DNA of 64,000 bases, taken from the NCBI GenBank assembly GCA_025618425.1, contig CM046847.1, forward strand, positions 10,316,968 through 10,380,967, read 5' to 3'. Of this stretch, positions 57,448 through 64,000 are shown one piece after another (position 1 is the first letter of the stretch; each line of letters starts with the position of its first letter). The position numbers and the translations under genes are program-made. The notes under the pieces were generated by a model. It did no database searches, had not been told where the DNA came from, and was given only the letters and a program-made list of their open reading frames with translations. Origin of the DNA: Heliocidaris tuberculata. Taxonomy: Eukaryota; Echinodermata; Echinoidea; Camarodonta; Echinometridae.

Positions 57448-57449
57448 TA

Positions 57450-58089
57450 TAAGAGACACTTTCTCTTTATCCAACATATTTTATTCTTTCTTATTTTTAA
57501 TTGGGTTTCACGTACAGTTTGTTACTATACGAAAAGAATAATTATTACTCAATTTACATGGAGAGTATAATTTATACTTTCATTCATTTATATTTTAAAA
57601 TCCAATATTTAGGTTAATGGCTGGGGTTTAATGACAGTATTAAAGGAGTAAAGTGACGACTTGCAAATTGCTTCAACAGATTTGAAACTCCAAGCGATTA
57701 AAGAGACTGACCATTAAGCAATATTCATTTTTTTAATGAGGAAAGGAGATGCCATTTTGTGTCATTTTTGTTTTGTAAAGAGGACAAGCGGAAATCAACC
57801 TGTCAAATGGGCTGACGAGCAAGGAGAGGGAAGAGAACGAGAGGCCGACCAACGTGACCAAAGAAGAGATGGATAAATTGCATAAATGAATGAAGATAAA
57901 TTTCTTATCAATATGGGAGGAAAATGATAAAATAGTGATAATATGATTAGGACCTATTATCTTAAAACCTAGGAAAATTAAATTTCATCTTTACAAAAAG
58001 GGAAAACAATAACATTTCTCGACAATAGGGCTTCATCTGAGAAAGATCGTGAAGAATGAATAATCGTGCAATTGAATATCGGACATTAT
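57450..58089. other. intergenic stretch, nothing recognised
   Basis: AT-rich; no exon, RNA gene or clear repeat seen. Confidence 0.4.
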
Positions 58090-58260
58090 TGTAGAGGTGT
58101 CGTCCAGTGATTAAAAACACTTGACTAGAAATGTGAAGGTCGTGGGTTCAATCCCCGGTACGTCACTTATGCCCTTAAGCAAGGCATTTTCACCCACATT
58201 GCTCTTTTATCGTACACTAAATAAATTGATGTTTAGCATATCAGTTCTTGTGTGAGTGTA
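58090..58260 (+). mobile_element. tRNA-derived SINE
   Basis: A-box-like TCGTCCAGTGA at 58100-58110 and a perfect B box GGTTCAATCCC at 58145-58155, about 35 bp apart, give a tRNA-like head. It is followed by GCCCTTAAGCAAGGCATTTT and CCCACATTGCTC, a tail found in many marine-animal SINEs. It is not a functional tRNA because the head lacks proper stems. Confidence 0.75.
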
Positions 58261-59300
58261 TTTCTTTTAAAAAATCCTTAATAATTTTCCCCAAAAAATA
58301 ATGACAGAGAATTTTTTGTTTATTTAATGCATTAGTCATGAATGAAATATATGAATAGTGTCTGCATTATTCCCTTGAAAAAGAAATATTTCAATAAAGT
58401 TTTTTTAACTATTTGGGTTCCTGTTCATTCGGTTTTACGGTACGATGCTTTCAAAAATAATGAAGTTTGCTTTTGTATTTAAAAAAGCCTTATCAATATA
58501 ATTATGGCAGTTATCACAATGATAATAAAATGCAATTGATATTGATGTGGATTCAGACAAACTTTAAAAGGCCTTTCTATAAAAATTTACAGGAGCAGTT
58601 TCCTACTGGGCTATACAATTAAAAGAATATTTCTTTGGCGACCATGTGGTATATAAGAATTTACCTCTTACCTCATTTATCCATTTTAGAAGAAAAACAG
58701 TATGCAGCTGCTCATTAATTTTTAAGTATTATGCAATTCGTCAATTCAAGTCCAAGAAATATGACAGATTGATTTTTAAGATTGTAATTGCGTGGTCGAG
58801 ACCACTAGCTCGACTTTGATAAGTTTGGTCATTTATTATTTCATCTTTATTACAAAAACATTTAACAATCAAATAAAGAATAAACATATAACCCAGGACA
58901 GAAGTTTACAAATAAAAATATAAGTTCCTCGGGCAGGGTGACATAGATAGCATACAGTTACATAACAAATAGAGGAAAAGTACAGTTAAAGTATAAAGTT
59001 ACAATACGTTGCAGACATGTCAAATAAATAAATATCTAGATCTTTAAGCGTAACTCGGAATTCATTACTATGAAAAGATGAATATCATAGATGCAGTTAT
59101 TATAAAAGTAAATGATTATAACTGCGAATATATATAGTTATGTAAGTTTTGGATGTTTGATAAGTGTGTTGACGCGTTATCGTCCTCAGGTTTATATTGA
59201 GCGTCATTACAGTGTAGTGGAAGAATCCCAAGAATACAAATATTACCATTAACATAGTATACTAATCAGATTGCTTTAATTGGTCTGACAGTACAAATCA
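58261..59300. other. intergenic stretch, possible LINE 3' end
   Basis: On the minus strand 58830-58960 reads like a LINE tail with AATAAAGATGAAATAATAAA; this is weak. Nothing else seen. Confidence 0.3.
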
Positions 59301-59306
59301 TATGAG

Positions 59307-60240
59307 TAGAAATTATTAAACAGCGGGGGAAGTATAAAGAAACATTATTCTATACTAAAATCGTTAGGCAGACATCATTTATACTTTGTTGTGAGTATTC
59401 CATGTATGTTTGATTTTGTGAGGATCTATAGTTTCCGCTATTACCAGAACTGTATATAACATATCTAGACTGGGCTTCTGGTCAGTACTGCCATACGTTT
59501 AAAGTTTGAAATGTCAGATACGACCGAAAATTCTCGACTGAATACAATACTTATAATTTGCATAAGTTGGCAGACGTCATTTGTTTCTAGTAGTGAATAT
59601 TCTTTGTATGTTTCGTTGATCATGTGACAGTCTTACTATTACCCGGGATCCGTTTCATAAAACTTGTCATCAATAAGAAGTTACGATAATTGTTACAAGC
59701 TACTGAAATCCTTGCATTTGATTGGCTGTGAGCAAATTTGTCATAGAAATGAAGAAGATGTTATTAATAACAAGCTTTATGAAACAGGGCCCTCAGATCT
59801 GAAGATGGGCTTATGATTATCACTCTTATGCGTCAGAAAAATTTAAATGTCAGATTCGACATCAAACTCTCGAGTGAAAGCAATACATATGACTTGACTA
59901 AGCTAGCAGATCATGTTTTCTTTATGGGCATCGCCATCTTTTCCGGTTTCCTAACGGTCCCTGAAGACCTTTCCTCTTCAACAGTTGAATTATTCATTGT
60001 GTGTTCATGTAGTATTCATTTTTTTTTCTAATGTTAAGTTATTTATATTCATTTATGTGATGTTGTAAAGCGTTGTGATACAATGTGCATTCACAGTAAG
60101 ATATAATGCTAGTATCATATTGTATTTTAGTTGTATATATTCCGTGGATGTTTCATTCGATTCTGTGAGAACCAAGAAGAAAAGTACTCTCTACTGAATG
60201 CAGTATTTATGATTTCATCACAAAGTAAATACGGTATAAT
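59307..60240 (+). repeat. degenerate tandem repeat, period about 340 bp
   Basis: AAATGTCAGATxCGAC followed by CTCGAxTGAAxxCAATAC occurs at 59509 and 59846, with a weaker copy near 60180. ATTCxxTGxATGTTTxxTT occurs near 59397, 59609 and 60140. The copies are old, and one is interrupted by the MITE at 59644. Confidence 0.55.
59644..59792. mobile_element. short foldback MITE (GTTTCATRAA family), copy 2
   Basis: GATCCGTTTCATAAAACTTG on the left and CAAGCTTTATGAAACAGGGC on the right. The interior GCTACTGAAATCCTTGCATT matches 3971-4111. Confidence 0.75.
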
Positions 60241-60786
60241 GACATTGATGACACCTTTTCTCTTTTCCTAGCACCTATTCCGTAATTCACTCTTATGAAA
60301 AAAATGGATACACCTGTCACACATTATGCTTTCCATGGTCACGCTATAGAGATAGTAGATCCATGGTCATAGTAATCTATTCATTGATGGTCATTTTTAA
60401 TGGACATACACGTCATTTGTTTGCGAGAGAGAGAGAGAGTGTGTGTGTGTGTGTGTGTGTGAAAGAAACAAAGAGAGAAAGAGAGAGAAAAAAAATAGAG
60501 AAAAGGGGGGAGGGGTGGATGAAATATTGACCACCTTGCTCTTTGGTGTGAAAAGGCAAAAACAGATGTCCTCCATCCACTCTTCGGAAAAGGTCATCCT
60601 CTAGCATGTGTCATGAAGAAATGCATCTCGAAAGGGACAAATTAAACAAAAAGCACATCTCGCTATATCATATATATTCATTTAAAAGCACACTCCGCTC
60701 TCTTTGTCTGCGTCATCATGATGCGGTCATCTTTGCCTGATGACTGACCAGACGTTCTCAGACCACTCGGACATTCTCTCCTCTCA

Positions 60787-60824
<38 letters not shown>

Positions 60825-61718
60825 GTGAGATTTAGATTACAGTTGAAGACTGGTAATCCAGAGCAGATGTGGACATAGTATCCGGTGTGATCTCGGTTTA
60901 ACCGGTTCCGATGCCGTCTCGGTTTGACTAGTTCTGTCTCGTCCCAGACAAATGAACCCGTACTAATTGTTTATTGCCGGGTTTATTATTACTTTTTTTC
61001 AGTTGGTTTATTTATTTATTTTTTTTAGTTAGGAAGCAGTTGTATATCTGGCTTAGGTTGGAGCTTTAATAGGAAGACCCGGAAAAATGTTATACAATAC
61101 GCCTAATGTATCTAGGCCTTTACAACACGCGGGAAGACCAAGTTACATTTGCCGCCGCCGCAAACTTCACCGGGAATTCCAGCACCTCGTTCATATTGTT
61201 TATCAACTTTTATAGACGCTACTCCAAATCAAGGACGAATGGTGCCCTAAAATCTTGATTTTGTATTTTAAAAAATCAAATGGGCCTTCCATGATCTACT
61301 TTATAATCATAATGACGTAAATGTTAATACAAGCGCTGTTTAAACTAAGTAAACAATAAACAACTAACCAAAAACCGTCTCAACAAATCGGCAACAAATT
61401 AGCTCTATTTATGCACATCAATCATTTTAATTGCGTTTCCAAAAACTTATAAACTGAGTAGATCAGTTATTTCGAACAGGTGTATCTAGAGTTATTGAAG
61501 ATTGGGATTTAAAAGTATTTAGGTTGAGGGAAAGTATGGATGTCAAGTTGATGAATAATGACCCCAAGATATTTAACATGTATGCTTTGTGTTTGCCGCA
61601 TACTGCTTGATACTGCCTCAGCGAATAGTTAAACAGGGTCAAAGATTATTTAAAAAAAAAAAAAAAAAAAAAAAACAGGAATACAAAAGGTGAAAATGGA
61701 TTAAGAGACAAATAGAGT

Positions 61719-61765
<47 letters not shown>

Positions 61766-61856
61766 TACGATTTTCAAAGTTTATACTCCCTGCAAATGAC
61801 AGCTTCTTAACATGATCTGTTTTTCTTCTTAAACTTTGTTTATTATATTACTATTG
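60241..61856. other. intergenic stretch with simple repeats
   Basis: Contains (GA)n/(GT)n at 60425-60461, (GA)n at 60789-60822, poly-A at about 61650-61675 and (TA)n at 61719-61762. No gene recognised. Confidence 0.45.
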
Positions 61857-62048
61857 TATAACACGATAAAAACCACTTTCGACAAATAAACTCAAGGGCA
61901 ATTTCAAAGGCCTATTGTACTGCCCATAGAAATCTTGTTCGGATTACGTAATACGCCATTATAATGTTCGCACATTTCTAAAGGTGATAGACAGGGCTAT
62001 TGAAATTGCCTTCAGTTGATTTTCGAAAGTAGTTTTTATTGTGTTATA
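61857..62048. mobile_element. MITE with about 50-bp inverted ends
   Basis: Left arm TATAACACGATAAAAACCAC then GGGCAATTTCAA; the right arm is the inverse and ends TTTTTATTGTGTTATA. TA flanks both ends. 192 bp including the flanks. Confidence 0.75.
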
Positions 62049-64000
62049 TCACTTATATGTAAAAAAAAAAAAAAAATCAAGCATGTTTTCGTAGTTCTTA
62101 TCAATAAATCAATAAAACTTCTCTGGAAAAGGGTGACTTTGCAATGTCTCGTGTAAGAATAATGACATCATATATACTGCACCCATTTTGTATTCATGCA
62201 TTATTGGTGCAATTTTTGCACATACGCCAACACCCAAAAACGTACAGACTGTGTTTTGTCCGGAAAACAAAATGCTTTTATTTTGTTGATGGGGTACCGT
62301 ACATCAGGAACAAACCACCCCCGCCATTTTAGCCCTTCTCTCTCTAGATTAAAAAAAGACGTCTGATTTTTTTTTCAGCTATCTCCTTCTTTTCCAGTTA
62401 TTCCACCCACTTCCCATTATGGATTTGATTGGACAAGTCTAATTTACATAATGGTTGTCCAGTTTCATTAGCTTCTATTATGACGCATCCGTATCAACTC
62501 TTTCACTACGCCCCCTCCCTCATTTCTCCCCTCCCCACCCTCTTTTATGCCAGATGCACAACGTCTAAATTATGTTAAACGCGGATAGCAACCCCAAATT
62601 CTATATCCTGAATGAATTCTAGGTTAAATCCTCTTTCTTGTATTCCAGAATGAGTAAACGGAAACCAACAAGCTTCTAGATAGGGTTTGGGGTGCTTACT
62701 TCTCTCCTCCACCCCACCCCCGCCATCATTATGACTGGCTATGCCTCCATGCACGTCACAACATGGGTGCACGGATGCTCGTTCAAGTCCATCGATCGGT
62801 ATAGCGCTCCGCCGTGCGCCGTGCTCGGGTCACTGACCGCATTCTGACATCCCATCTCCCTCCGTCCATCTCTCCAGCTCTTCAGCTCATTCCAATAATG
62901 CCCGGGGGTGAGCTTATAGATTGGCCGGAGCGAGACTTGACCCTTCCAGCCCTGTGGATTGGTCAGCCCCGGACAATGTCCACAAAAAGAGCTGGACTTT
63001 GAAAGCATTACACACACATGATGGAACCCACCTTTTCCTCTCTCTCTCTCTCTCACCAAGCGCTTGAAATTAAATCTCTCTCGATCATGTTCCGTTTTAT
63101 TTTTCTCCTCAACGTCATTCAAGCCCTCTCATGATATTGCTTCGTTTTCCCCCCGTGCGTGATAATTTGTTTTGGCGCACGCATGCTTATTGCTGTCCCA
63201 ATGCCACATTGCCGAGTGGGTTTATCCGGTCAGATCGTGCTGCTAATAATTAAAGCATGCCTAAATTGAATACATAACGGATCCTACCTGTCTAGCCAGG
63301 GGTGGTCACCTTCTTGTATCACTGTAAACTTTTTCACCCATACTTCCTCAACTTATTTGATTTTCATTGCCTTTTCCCTCCAGTTTCTTAACGCTTTTCT
63401 TCATTAATTTCTCTCCTTCTTTTCATTCACCTTCTCTCAACAAATCATCAAGTGGCTTGTCTCCTTATTATTTTTCTTCTCTTTCCCCCCTATTTAGATC
63501 TCAGTGATATTCACAATTGGAACATTTGGGATTTGTGGTTATACAATCTTAGTAAGTAGCAATTTTATATGTTCATTTCGTTGATCGAATGAACCAGCCC
63601 GTACGGTGAATATAAAGAGGAAAAGTAGTAAAGAAACATCCTTTATATTATTTATATTTGTCAGTTTTGAGTAATTGCCAAATACAAACAAATAACATTA
63701 ACTACAACAGCAACAGTAAAAATCCCGAATTCATAACAAAAAAACTGTCCTGACGATGAAAATCTAACGGGGTTAAAAATGAACCAAGAGCTTATTTCCA
63801 TTACGGTAAACAAAGGGTAGAAAGCAGAGAAAAATGAAAAGAGAAAATTAATGAAAGAGAGAATGCAGTCTAATGGAGAAAAGTAATTAATATTACACGG
63901 ATGTATGGATGAAGGGGGAGGGGAGGTGGGGGGGGGGGGGGGGTAAGCGAGGAGAAAGAAAGGGGATAAAGAGAGGGGTATATCCACCTGAGGTCAAGGA
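62049..64000. other. intergenic end of window
   Basis: A GC-richer segment at about 62750-63000 with two inverted CCAAT boxes (GATTGG near 62921 and 62955) could be regulatory, but no gene was found beside it. The minus-strand frame 62739-63122 lacks recognisable motifs. A poly-G run lies near 63927. Confidence 0.35.

Noticed and set aside
58095..58170. Functional tRNA gene
   Set aside because: A and B boxes are present, but acceptor and anticodon stems do not pair and a SINE tail follows.
62739..63122. 127-codon minus-strand frame
   Set aside because: No recognised domain; part of it translates a (GA)n tract. GC content is raised, so it is noted as uncharacterised rather than called.

Overview
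The window looks like a 64 kb piece of an AT-rich animal nuclear genome. Introns are long with GT/AG borders, coding exons are short and scattered, and there is a decayed non-LTR retrotransposon, many non-autonomous DNA transposons and many microsatellites. The exon sequences and repeat style suggest a marine invertebrate deuterostome, possibly an echinoderm such as a sea urchin. That assignment is inference. No bacterial operon, CRISPR array, rRNA gene or intact tRNA gene was seen.

Two protein-coding genes can be supported, both on the + strand. (1) At 3.1-4.5 kb lie the last three coding exons of a Kv-channel-interacting protein (KChIP), a calcium sensor of the neuronal calcium sensor family; the upstream exons are outside the window. 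(2) At 23.2-38.7 kb lies an apparently complete seven-exon gene for a 569-residue RING-finger E3 ubiquitin ligase. Every splice junction keeps frame, and a TATA box and CCAAT box lie upstream. The protein has a basic N-terminus, two copies of a helical motif (VTxxLxxxxFRxxLExM-like), a Pro/Gln-rich linker, a short coiled coil (MEMQLDLQRAIRQEVAAAL) and a C-terminal Neuralized-type RING. From memory, the coiled coil plus RING closely resembles a family of plant RING proteins. This points to an ancient, poorly described E3 family and is the most interesting protein finding here.

The rest is mostly transposon debris. A 5'-truncated, frameshifted LINE relic (CR1/L2/Jockey-like, minus strand, 13.9-17.6 kb) is split by a hAT-like element with an exact 8-bp target duplication. 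At least four further elements also have exact 8-bp duplications (20.1, 20.4, 43.8 and 44.4 kb), and one more sits inside a poly-C tract (43.1 kb). Several of these families have different ends but share an internal module, GCTTGTCAGAGAATTTT next to TGATAACC and a poly-T run. Other families include a Tc1-like element with roughly 290-bp inverted arms (55.8-57.4 kb), several foldback MITE families with two or three copies each, and a tRNA-derived SINE (58.1 kb).

Tandem repeats include about 300 bp of (TTC)n, about 600 bp of GATGATGGT-type repeat, a GA-rich minisatellite, a 41-nt G run, and a 13-bp repeat that places five AGGTCA half-sites in a direct array. The two genes show no sign of working together; they are simply neighbours about 19 kb apart.
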